NCBI GenBank assembly: GCA_937892665.1
Contig: CALBJF010000231.1
Location: forward strand, 1-6,038
DNA length: 6,038 bases
Source: an uncultured euryarchaeote
GTDB taxonomy: Archaea > Thermoplasmatota > Poseidoniia > Poseidoniales > Poseidoniaceae
Direction: 5' to 3'
In this document: in pieces, positions 1-5,985 of the stretch
Layout of the letters: every line of letters starts with the position of its first letter
Numbering within the stretch: position 1 is the stretch's first letter
Notes under the pieces: model-generated
The model's database searches: none
Told to the model about the DNA's origin: nothing
The model's input: only the letters and a program-made list of their open reading frames with translations
Translations under genes and position numbers: made by a program

Positions 1-495
1 GTCCTTCAAGTCCGCACTGCTGTTCATGTAAGTAACTGGAACGAGATATGATTCACCCTCTTCTGCAACGGATGCTGGTTCATTACGGTGGATTGGATCT
101 TTCAAATCTGTGGAGGAAAGCATCTCATCCCAGGCTTGTTCAACATCAACAAGTGTCGCCATGTCAGCCATTGAACAACCAGCACGTATGTTTGGAAGCA
201 TGACTACTTGATCAGACGAGGTGAGTATATCGGCAGACTCTGCCATGAAGTGAACGCCACAGAAAATGATGTACTTCGCATCTGAATCTGCTGCTTTTTG
301 ACTAAGCATGAACGAATCTCCAAGGAAATCAGCATGCATAACGATGCTGTCTCGTTGATAATGATGTCCAAGAATCAACAAGTCATCACCCAACTCTTTC
401 TTTAGTTCAGCAATCCTTTCAGCAATTGCTTGATCTTCGGGAGACATCGAGGTTGAGGAGAAGTCAACCGCGCACATAGCCAATGAAATCGACAT
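1..495 (-). CDS. nadA: Quinolinate synthase NadA, N-terminal part (runs off the left edge)
   Basis: NadA is the cytoplasmic 4Fe-4S enzyme that condenses iminoaspartate with dihydroxyacetone phosphate to quinolinate, the de novo precursor of NAD. The 165 visible residues, read from ATG at 495, contain the family blocks in order: ILGHHYQRD at 41-49, ADFLGDS at 55-61, FCGVHFMAESADIL at 78-91, AGCSMADMA at 105-113 and VPVTYMNSSA at 152-161. Cys107 in GCSMADMA is the first of the three cluster ligands; the other two would lie beyond base 1. Roughly residues 123-150 form an acidic stretch between GCSMADMA and VPVTYMNSS that is longer than in short NadA proteins. The ATG at 495 is supported by an SD-like GGGTGA 5 nt upstream. 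ATGs at residues 7 and 17 are possible alternatives, because homology only becomes clear near residue 20. The gene is divergent from bud32. Family identity is certain; the C-terminus is not visible. Confidence 0.96.
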   Translation of the reverse strand, partial: MSISLAMCAVDFSSTSMSPEDQAIAERIAELKKELGDDLLILGHHYQRDSIVMHADFLGDSFMLSQKAADSDAKYIIFCGVHFMAESADILTSSDQVVMLPNIRAGCSMADMATLVDVEQAWDEMLSSTDLKDPIHRNEPASVAEEGESYLVPVTYMNSSADLKD

Positions 496-500
496 GGTGT

Positions 501-506
501 TCACCC
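501..506 (-). promoter_or_regulatory. Shine-Dalgarno-like site of nadA
   Basis: The minus strand reads GGGTGA followed by ACACC and then the ATG at 495. GGTGA is complementary to the 16S rRNA anti-SD, and a 5-nt spacer is workable. It supports 495 as the start rather than the internal ATGs, and fits a short 5' leader if the TATA-like element at 535-542 is used. Confidence 0.45.
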
Positions 507-534
507 TCTCCACTCCGCTGACTGATTTGAACCC

Positions 535-542
535 TATGCAAA
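535..542 (-). promoter_or_regulatory. Possible TATA box of nadA
   Basis: The minus strand reads TTTGCATA, resembling the archaeal TATA box TTTAWATA with two mismatches. A start of transcription about 26 nt downstream would fall near 512 and leave a leader of about 17 nt that includes the SD-like GGGTGA. The internal consistency is the main argument; no clear BRE was identified. Confidence 0.3.
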
Positions 543-550
543 CGCTGAAC

Positions 551-558
551 TTATCATA
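551..558 (+). promoter_or_regulatory. Possible TATA box of bud32 (leaderless)
   Basis: TTATCATA is centred about 26 nt upstream of the bud32 ATG at 581. That is the spacing expected when transcription starts at the initiation codon of a leaderless archaeal mRNA. The GGAG at 575-578 lies only 2 nt from the ATG, too close for a normal SD, which also favours leaderless initiation. The match to TTTAWATA is imperfect. Confidence 0.35.
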
Positions 559-580
559 ACGAGCGGTTTCGGTCGGAGTA

Positions 581-1264
581 ATGGTCTTCATTGACGAAGA
601 ACGACTTCACCTCGGAGCAGAGGCAGAAGTATGGCGAGGTTCATGGATGGGGCAATCGGCAATTCGCAAACAACGACGGAATCGTTCATGGAGACATCCT
701 GATCTCGACGATAGACTCGGTCGAAGAAGAATGATTGCAGAAGCAAGATTGTTGGTTCGGTTGTATGGCGGGGGATTGAATGTCCCCTTACTGCTTGATT
801 GTGATATGTTTGAACAACAATTGGTCATGAGTCATGTCCAAGGCAAACCGTTGATCGAAATTCTCAATGATACCTCAATACCAGATGATGTCGTCATGGA
901 TATTTTGAAGAATACGGGCCAAAGTATTCGTATGCTTCACCGACAGGCTGTTGTCCATGGAGATTTATCGACAAATAACATCATCATAACATCTGAAAAC
1001 GAAGCAGTACTCATTGATTTTGGACTCGCTCGAATTGAATATGAAACAGAATTATTCGGTATAGACCTTCACGTTCTTTTTGAAATCCTTGGTGCATCTC
1101 ACCCACACAGAAAGGATGCTATTGAGGCCGTCATCGAAGGCTATGCTGCTTGTGAGGAAATTCATGGCCCAGCAGAAAACACACCCGGCGGTAAACCTGT
1201 CGATATGCAAGACGTACTCGAACGCTTCAATCTCATTCGGACTCGTGTCCGATATCATGGTTAA
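581..1264 (+). CDS. bud32: Bud32-family atypical kinase/ATPase of the KEOPS complex
   Basis: Bud32 is the small RIO/piD261-type kinase fold that works with Kae1, Cgi121 and Pcc1 in KEOPS, which places threonylcarbamoyl on A37 of ANN-decoding tRNAs (t6A). In this 227-residue protein the nucleotide loop is GAEAEVW (12-18). K30 in AIRKQRRNRSWRHP aligns with the catalytic lysine when the RHP block is kept in register. E54 lies in AEARLL, HGDLSTNN (126-133) is the catalytic loop with D128, and IDFGLA (145-150) carries the metal-binding D146. The basic tail RTRVRYHG matches the usual arginine-rich Bud32 C-terminus. Length is typical for a stand-alone Bud32; many archaea instead have Kae1-Bud32 fusions, and no Kae1 is in this window. 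The start at 581 leaves only about 11 residues before the glycine loop, as is normal. Its last 32 bases overlap the convergent PAP2 gene. Confidence 0.93.
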   Translation: MVFIDEERLHLGAEAEVWRGSWMGQSAIRKQRRNRSWRHPDLDDRLGRRRMIAEARLLVRLYGGGLNVPLLLDCDMFEQQLVMSHVQGKPLIEILNDTSIPDDVVMDILKNTGQSIRMLHRQAVVHGDLSTNNIIITSENEAVLIDFGLARIEYETELFGIDLHVLFEILGASHPHRKDAIEAVIEGYAACEEIHGPAENTPGGKPVDMQDVLERFNLIRTRVRYHG

Positions 1265-3329
1265 GTGATTCTTTCTTGTCTTCATCTTGACGTTGAATAA
1301 TGAAAATGAATGTCAGTACGATAAGAACCATTACTGCAAATTGGAGAACAACACTGGAATATGTAGCAAGGTCAGTTCCACGAGTTAACACCTTCACAAC
1401 AAGTTCACCATCATCGCCTTCTTCAAGATAAACGACACCTTCTTCAACGACGATTGGTGCATATTGATTGATACTGTCTGAAGTCAACTGTTCACTAATC
1501 TTCGTTTCGAGATTGTATTGATGTATTTCCCAATCGAGGTATTGGTCAAGAAGATTCGTCGGATCAAGATGGTCTCGTCCTTCCCAAACAAGATATTCAT
1601 AGCCCATTGAAATATTGTTAATTGGGAATTTCGCATCGAATGGCATCGATTGTTGGACCGTTCCACGATCATAGAGAACAAGTCGATTTATTGCAGAAAC
1701 ATTGACGATTGTAGCGATGTAGTTTTCATTAAATGCTACATCAGTAATCGAAGCATTTTGATAATCGACAAGCAATCCCCATTCTTCCAACTTCAGGTCT
1801 TGATCCTCACTTGATGTTGCATTCATGACGATGTTTTGCGTACCAGAGATTCCAATAGTCCCAATGTGAACAGTTGTCGGCATTTCCTTCGAAATCATCA
1901 CAAGTTCGTTTCCTTGAACTGAGATCATGTCGATGCTTTGACCCTCAGGAAGCATGGGTAAAACGATGTCTTGACCCTCGGCATTAACAGCTTGAATTTG
2001 GTCATTTGATGTGTAAATAAGTACAGGTTCATTTTGTATATTGGTCAACTCCAACCCATCTACTTCTGTTTGATTTACCACAAGAAGAGTTTTCGCCGGT
2101 TTGTTTAGATCGACAAGCATAATCTCTGAGCTGTTCGCCATAACCAAATAATTCTCTTTCAAGGCGTACATAGAATCAATATCCATTGCTGGTTGAATAA
2201 CATCGATTGCATCATCAGAAGTTGATGATAGATTGTGGACAATTACAACAGCAACACCTGATTGATTGTCGAGGGTGGCAAGCCACCCATCAGAAGCGAC
2301 TGCTCCTTGAGCAGATTGTACACCCTCTGCTGGCAGGTCTTTGTTTGTAAGATCCCATGTAATCACTCCAGCAGTGAGGATGAGGACAATAACAATCATT
2401 GCACCTGTTTCTTTACTTGTTGGTTTTAACAACTTCAAAGTGAATTTTTTACTACGATTGAATACGAACTTTAGTGAGTGAATCGGACGAGTTAGAATCG
2501 TTGCAAGACGGCTGTTAATAGTGCGTTCATCTAAAACATTCCAAACAGCAGTATTCGATTTGTCGACCATTTTCACGGTTAGTGCGCCAATCATCATCCC
2601 ACCGATGATATCTGAGAACCAGTGAATTCCAAGGTATACGATGGCAAATGCAGTCACAATGATGTAGATCAAGGTCATGTTTTGGAAACGCTTCCAACGA
2701 CCATCATGATCGTGCTTCCTGAATGTAAGCCAAATTGAGAATGGTACAGCTATGTGGAGAGATGGCATGCAGTTTGTGAATGCATCAATCCTTCTGAACC
2801 ATGTTTCGATCTCAGGATTTAGAGTGTATGCAATAGCATCCATATCCTCGATGTAAAATCCAGTTACTCGAACATTGAAGAACAGATAAAATGGAATAGC
2901 TAAAATGTAAACCCATGCGATACATAGAGCAATTCTATCGGCCATCCATCGGTCATCGAAGTAAGCCACATAGAAGATGGAAGCATAAGTAATGAACATA
3001 AATCCAGAGATGTAAAAGTGCGTCATTACGCTATCAAGCCAATCTGCTCGGAATGTCTCCTGAACCCATACAACAAGATCCCCCTCGATTGCATAGATGT
3101 AGGGTGTCATATCGATTCCAGTTCGAGCCATGAAGATTCGATCGATTTGGTCAAGGAAATCCTTTGCATTGTAGATTGAGAGCGCAAGAAGAAGGTGGAG
3201 CCAGTAACGGCGGATAAAATCAACAAAACCTGATAATGTCATGTTCGCCCAAGGTGGCTTGAAGTAAGGCATTGCAAAGACACCAACAGCCAATGCACTG
3301 ATGAGCCAGGTTAGATAGACACCATCCAT
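1233..3329 (-). CDS. Membrane PAP2-type phosphatase/phosphotransferase fused to an extracytoplasmic beta-propeller-like domain
   Basis: The 698-residue protein has two parts. Residues 1-255 are a multi-span domain with PAP2 signatures: NCMPSLHIA (186-194, His192) and YLGIHWFSDIIGG (232-244, His236 and Asp240), the acid-base and nucleophile residues of the superfamily. The form CMPSLH resembles the PAP2_3/Aur1-like branch and haloarchaeal PAP2 proteins rather than the PSGH form. The classical KX6RP motif is not evident. Likely spans are 5-22, 42-57, 103-124, 132-151, 190-205, 218-236 and 238-253. A basic linker (256-308) is probably cytoplasmic, followed by a span at 309-326, a soluble beta-rich domain (about 330-655), a span at 657-679 and a charged tail. 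Residues 577-634 (YLVWEGRD, DWEIHQYNLET, SEQLTSDSINQYAP, GVVYLE) follow the repeat pattern of TolB/surface-protein propellers. Eight NxS/T sequons lie in this outer domain. The substrate is unknown; lipid phosphates or polyprenyl diphosphates are the usual ones. The start is fixed by a consensus SD. The gene lies 77 bases after the DUF971 gene. Confidence 0.85.
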   Translation of the reverse strand: MDGVYLTWLISALAVGVFAMPYFKPPWANMTLSGFVDFIRRYWLHLLLALSIYNAKDFLDQIDRIFMARTGIDMTPYIYAIEGDLVVWVQETFRADWLDSVMTHFYISGFMFITYASIFYVAYFDDRWMADRIALCIAWVYILAIPFYLFFNVRVTGFYIEDMDAIAYTLNPEIETWFRRIDAFTNCMPSLHIAVPFSIWLTFRKHDHDGRWKRFQNMTLIYIIVTAFAIVYLGIHWFSDIIGGMMIGALTVKMVDKSNTAVWNVLDERTINSRLATILTRPIHSLKFVFNRSKKFTLKLLKPTSKETGAMIVIVLILTAGVITWDLTNKDLPAEGVQSAQGAVASDGWLATLDNQSGVAVVIVHNLSSTSDDAIDVIQPAMDIDSMYALKENYLVMANSSEIMLVDLNKPAKTLLVVNQTEVDGLELTNIQNEPVLIYTSNDQIQAVNAEGQDIVLPMLPEGQSIDMISVQGNELVMISKEMPTTVHIGTIGISGTQNIVMNATSSEDQDLKLEEWGLLVDYQNASITDVAFNENYIATIVNVSAINRLVLYDRGTVQQSMPFDAKFPINNISMGYEYLVWEGRDHLDPTNLLDQYLDWEIHQYNLETKISEQLTSDSINQYAPIVVEEGVVYLEEGDDGELVVKVLTRGTDLATYSSVVLQFAVMVLIVLTFIFIIQRQDEDKKESLNHDIGHESE

Positions 3330-3335
3330 GAGTAG

Positions 3336-3343
3336 ACCTCCTT
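3336..3343 (-). promoter_or_regulatory. Consensus Shine-Dalgarno site of the PAP2-fusion gene
   Basis: The minus strand reads AAGGAGGT, then six bases, then the ATG at 3329. This is a full match to the anti-SD and the only perfect one in the window. It fixes the start codon and suggests the gene is translated from an mRNA with a leader, perhaps as the distal cistron of the minus-strand cluster. Confidence 0.8.
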
Positions 3344-3406
3344 GTACATGCGCTGCAGCCTTGCATTGAAGAAACCTGCACCTGCTTAGGGCTCAGAAAG
3401 GGCGAA

Positions 3407-3760
3407 TCACCATGCTCCGTGAACGTAGGGGCGTCCACGATCTGGGTCATTTCGATGGGCGAGGTCCCAGATTCTCTCAAATCGGTAGATACCACTCGAA
3501 CATCCAGTAGCCCATTCAAATGATATAGCATAATTGCCAACTGTTTGAACCATTGGCTTTTGTTTCGGGTATGCTTCGACAGTCCTACGCAATTGCATAC
3601 TCATCTCATCTTCGTTGCGTAGAGGAGAACATTTTGCACAAGGACATGCATGCCGAAGGTCATCGTATGTTACAACAAAGCATGTCCCATCTTCATAGGT
3701 GAGTTCCATATCAGTATCTCTGCGTTCAAGTTTACGCAATTCGAGAATCTCTTCAGCCAT
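3407..3760 (-). CDS. DUF971 (GBBH-like N-terminal domain) protein, likely Fe-S or zinc binding
   Basis: This 117-residue single-domain protein matches DUF971, the domain found at the N-terminus of gamma-butyrobetaine hydroxylases and at the C-terminus of the plant Mrp protein HCF101. Visible signatures are the LTYEDGTCFVVTYDDLR strand-turn region (20-36), HACPCAKC (37-44) and VGNYAISFEWATGCSSGIYRF (74-94). In BBOX1 the domain binds zinc through CxCxxC plus a histidine in the later loop. Here C39, C41 and C44 are kept, and the usual His of the DGHxxGIY block is Cys87, giving four candidate cysteine ligands. The gene starts 9 bases after the stop of the Mrp-type ATPase, so the two are almost certainly cotranscribed. 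This agrees with the known tendency of DUF971 to be fused to or neighbour Mrp/ApbC ATPases, and suggests a role in Fe-S cluster assembly or transfer. The bound metal cannot be decided from sequence. Confidence 0.88.
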   Translation of the reverse strand: MAEEILELRKLERRDTDMELTYEDGTCFVVTYDDLRHACPCAKCSPLRNEDEMSMQLRRTVEAYPKQKPMVQTVGNYAISFEWATGCSSGIYRFERIWDLAHRNDPDRGRPYVHGAW

Positions 3761-3769
3761 AGTATCACA

Positions 3770-4786
3770 TCAAATGATTTCCAAACTCGAAGATGTACCC
3801 TGTGCTAATTGTGATTGTACCGAGGATACGACCTTGGCAAATGCAATTGCAGAAGCGCCTTCAGGTTCGCTGACGATACGGTGAACACCGTCGTCTCCAC
3901 CTCGGACAAAGCCCGGATCAAACGGAAGGGCGCCCAAGAAGGGTACACCGAATTCTTCCGCAGTGGATTGCCCACCGCCTTTTTTGAAGATGTCTAGTGT
4001 GATGCTGAATTTACCTTCTTCGTCACAAGTTGCACTAAGAGTTCGTCCTGCAGGTGCAGCAATTTCTACAGTTGAGCCAGGTGTACCTTTGCCATGGATT
4101 GTGTATCCACTCATGTTCTCAACAACTCCCAATACAGGGACTTTCAAAGAAGAAGCGAATGAAATCGACTTTCTGCTGTCGAGCAATGCTACGTCTTGTG
4201 GTGTTGTAACAATGACCATTCCGTCGATGTCTGGAAGTGATTGTGCTACAGTCAATGGCTCATCAGACGTGCCTGGTGGGAAATCAATGATCAGATAATC
4301 TAGTTCGCCCCATTCGACATCACCAATGAATTGTTGAATCGCTCCGAGTTTGATTGGGCCTCTCCACACAACAGGTGTATCTTCGTCTTCAAGAAGAAAT
4401 GCCATGGAGATGACCTTGACTCCAAGATGCCCTTGTGCAGGGTATATACGGCCACCTTCAACGTGAAGTTTTCGACCATCAAGCCCCATCATCTTCGGCA
4501 CGTTTGGTCCAGTGATATCGATATCTAAGATTCCAACTTTATGGCCTTGTTGTGCGAGAGCAACTGCAAGGCCTGTCGATACCGTTGATTTTCCAACACC
4601 TCCCTTTCCAGAAAGTACCATGATCTTGTGCTTGATTTTCCTTCCAATTTCAGCCATTGACATCTTACGCTTCATTTGAGCATAAGCCTGTTCCATTTGC
4701 TTTTGTTGAGCAGGATCAGCAGCATTTGCGGCTTCGCCTGCAGGTTCATTTCCAGGACTGTGCATGGACACGGGGGAATCGGACAT
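3770..4786 (-). CDS. mrp: Mrp/NBP35-family P-loop ATPase with the CxxC motif replaced by an insert
   Basis: Mrp/ApbC/NBP35 proteins are cytoplasmic ATP-dependent Fe-S cluster carriers. From ATG 4786 the protein has 338 residues. After a Gln/Met-rich N-terminal segment come the deviant Walker A GKGGVGKS (60-67), [10 protein letters not shown] (88-97, switch I), VVWRGP (139-144), [11 protein letters not shown] (166-176), TTPQDVAL (194-201), ENMSGY (223-228), KKGGG (268-272), [12 protein letters not shown] (280-291) and GGDDG (296-300). In ordinary Mrp proteins ENMS is followed within a few residues by CPxC, which holds a bridging 4Fe-4S cluster in the dimer. Here no CxxC exists; residues 229-266 are a beta-rich insert with a single Cys254. 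ATG 4903 in the same frame is unlikely because it would overlap the upstream membrane-protein gene by 91 bases and add a low-complexity leader. There is no SD before 4786. It is followed after 9 bases by DUF971. Confidence 0.93.
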   Translation of the reverse strand: MSDSPVSMHSPGNEPAGEAANAADPAQQKQMEQAYAQMKRKMSMAEIGRKIKHKIMVLSGKGGVGKSTVSTGLAVALAQQGHKVGILDIDITGPNVPKMMGLDGRKLHVEGGRIYPAQGHLGVKVISMAFLLEDEDTPVVWRGPIKLGAIQQFIGDVEWGELDYLIIDFPPGTSDEPLTVAQSLPDIDGMVIVTTPQDVALLDSRKSISFASSLKVPVLGVVENMSGYTIHGKGTPGSTVEIAAPAGRTLSATCDEEGKFSITLDIFKKGGGQSTAEEFGVPFLGALPFDPGFVRGGDDGVHRIVSEPEGASAIAFAKVVSSVQSQLAQGTSSSLEII

Positions 4787-4812
4787 AGTGTGTAGGAGAT
4801 GGGTGGGCTTTT

Positions 4813-5211
4813 TCAAATCACGCTTTTGCTTTGCAAGCCATAGCGAAGAAGAAAATGAGTTACAATTGCTATCAATGGAAAAACAAGAATCATTGGACTC
4901 CATTGCATATCAGCGTATGCCCAACCCAATCCAACTGAAAGCGGGATGGATATCAGCGCCCCAATTTGGAAAGCTTCTCCACGTACGGATTGACTCGAAT
5001 GAACAAGAAAGAAAAGAAACGTTCCCCCAAGAAAAAGGGTCTGGACTGTGATAATGGTCGCTATAGTGCGAAAGAGGATATCCGCATTGTTGGCAGCAGC
5101 AATGATGTGAGCGATGAAAAGAGTTGCATAAATCCCAGCAGAGAAAAGAACCGTTTGGCGTACCTTCGGCTGCATAGTCCACACTACAAGTCCGAAGTTC
5201 AAGAGACTCAC
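4813..5211 (-). CDS. Small four-span membrane protein of unknown function
   Basis: I do not recognise a family. The 132-residue product is largely hydrophobic, with spans at about 20-42 ([20 protein letters not shown]), 47-69 ([23 protein letters not shown]), 81-99 and 105-122, joined by short loops. The segment [11 protein letters not shown] (72-82) is the longest polar loop. The tail [10 protein letters not shown] is short and basic, which suggests a cytoplasmic C-terminus. There is no signal peptide, cysteine pair or catalytic motif. The first possible start is GTG at 5211; ATG at 5175 would give 120 residues beginning MQPKVRQTV, directly before the first span, and is about equally plausible, since neither has an SD and an in-frame TGA precedes both. 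The gene ends 26 bases before the Mrp-type gene on the same strand, so it may be the first gene of that operon. It is divergent from arsC. Confidence 0.65.
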   Translation of the reverse strand: MSLLNFGLVVWTMQPKVRQTVLFSAGIYATLFIAHIIAAANNADILFRTIATIITVQTLFLGGTFLFFLVHSSQSVRGEAFQIGALISIPLSVGLGWAYADMQWSPMILVFPLIAIVTHFLLRYGLQSKSVI

Positions 5212-5252
5212 TATTGAGAAGAGTTCAAGATTGATGTGTCATTTGGAAGAAC

Positions 5253-5612
5253 ATGCGTCTCTTATTTGTCTGTGTAGGGAATTCATGCCGTTCGCAAATG
5301 GCAGAAGGTATTGCTCGACATCTTGGCCATCAGGCTGAAAGTGCAGGAACGCACCCTGCGAGCCAAGTTTCTACGCATGCACTGACGATTCTTGCTTCAA
5401 AAGGAATTGATACCAGTACGCTCAAGCCTAAGTCCGTAGATTTGTTTAATGCAAACGATTTCGACATGGTCATTTCGATGGGATGCGGAGTATCATGTCC
5501 TACAATGAACATCGATCAAGATTGGGAATTGGATGACCCTGTTGGTCAATCGCTCTCAGTGTTTGAAGAGACTGCGGAAAAAATTGAGAAACGATTGAAG
5601 TTGCTGGAATAA
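5253..5612 (+). CDS. arsC: ArsC-type arsenate reductase (low-molecular-weight phosphatase fold)
   Basis: The 119-residue protein opens with the CX5R phosphatase loop CVGNSCRSQMAEG (7-19, nucleophile Cys7, Arg13), the form typical of thioredoxin-coupled arsenate reductases. AESAGTHPA (28-36) is the family's second block and LDDPVGQS (93-100) holds the general-acid aspartate. Cys78 and Cys82 in MGCGVSCP sit where the redox cysteines 82 and 89 of S. aureus ArsC lie, but with a shorter spacing (CX3C). The expected role is reduction of arsenate to arsenite in the cytoplasm with thioredoxin regeneration; a tyrosine-phosphatase role is less likely given the redox cysteines. No ArsR, ArsB/Acr3 or ArsM neighbour is seen here, so it stands alone. 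GGAAGA lies 2 nt before the ATG, too close for a convincing SD. It converges on alba with only 4 bases between the stops. Confidence 0.9.
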   Translation: MRLLFVCVGNSCRSQMAEGIARHLGHQAESAGTHPASQVSTHALTILASKGIDTSTLKPKSVDLFNANDFDMVISMGCGVSCPTMNIDQDWELDDPVGQSLSVFEETAEKIEKRLKLLE

Positions 5613-5616
5613 TTAC

Positions 5617-5937
5617 TTACTCTTCTTCATCGACCATATCGCCTTCACCAAGAATATCAATGGCGATACTGCTAACGGTTTTCATTCGATCATCATCACC
5701 TTTTAATTCAACTGAAGCCGTTTCTATGGAGTCTATTGTAATCGAAAGTGGGAGACGAGATGCTGTGATTCCATGCCGTCTCCGGCAGATTTCGGCAACA
5801 TCCACAGCACGGCTAATCGCTGAACCACGGGCTTGAAGTCTGATATGACGATGTCCTTCGTCCATTGCCATAACCACTGCCTTGACATAGGCATAGGATG
5901 GTTTCTTGCCGACAAATACTACTCGAGGTTCTGACAT
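5617..5937 (-). CDS. albA: Alba family DNA/RNA-binding protein
   Basis: Alba is a dimeric archaeal chromatin and RNA-binding protein. The 106 residues carry the family pattern: VVFVGKKPSYAYVKAVV (6-22), IRLQARGSAISRAVDVAEICRRR (32-54) and a final strand VSSIAIDIL (88-96). Lys11 and Lys12 in VGKKP correspond to the DNA-contacting lysines K16/K17 of Sulfolobus Alba, one of which is regulated by acetylation there. The RGSAISRAVD helix is the most conserved block. The last ten residues (GEGDMVDEEE) form an acidic tail not typical of the short crenarchaeal proteins. The start at 5937 leaves the usual short N-terminus before the first strand and lies about 26 nt downstream of a TATA-like box, which suggests a leaderless mRNA. 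It lies 48 bases downstream of a tRNA gene on the same strand and converges on arsC. Confidence 0.95.
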   Translation of the reverse strand: MSEPRVVFVGKKPSYAYVKAVVMAMDEGHRHIRLQARGSAISRAVDVAEICRRRHGITASRLPLSITIDSIETASVELKGDDDRMKTVSSIAIDILGEGDMVDEEE

Positions 5938-5959
5938 ATTTATGCTAACGAACCACGAC

Positions 5960-5967
5960 TATGTAAA
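5960..5967 (-). promoter_or_regulatory. Probable TATA box of alba
   Basis: The minus strand reads TTTACATA inside ATTTTACATA, one mismatch from TTTAWATA. Its centre is about 26 nt upstream of the alba ATG at 5937, as expected for transcription starting at the start codon. It sits in the 48-base gap between the tRNA 3' end and alba, so alba has its own promoter rather than relying on read-through from the tRNA. Confidence 0.55.
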
Positions 5968-5985
5968 ATGTGTTCAATCTGATTT

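Noticed and set aside
607..828. Minus-strand open frame inside bud32
   Set aside because: It is antisense to conserved Bud32 kinase motifs and has no independent support.
3346..3390. Short repeats (GCAGGT twice, CTGCAG palindrome) upstream of the PAP2 fusion as an operator
   Set aside because: They are too short and too common to distinguish from chance, with no spacing relation to a promoter.
3220..3540. Minus-strand open frame spanning the DUF971 end and the PAP2 start
   Set aside because: It overlaps two well-supported genes in another frame, and its cysteine/serine-rich product has no recognisable pattern.
4787..4903. Extending the Mrp-type gene to the in-frame ATG at 4903
   Set aside because: It would overlap the upstream membrane-protein gene by 91 bases and add 39 residues of Ser/Asn-rich sequence with no family resemblance; ATG 4786 clears the upstream stop.
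4764..5051. Plus-strand open frame opposite the small membrane protein and mrp start
   Set aside because: It is antisense to genes with clear membrane-span and ATPase signatures, and its translation looks like a shadow.
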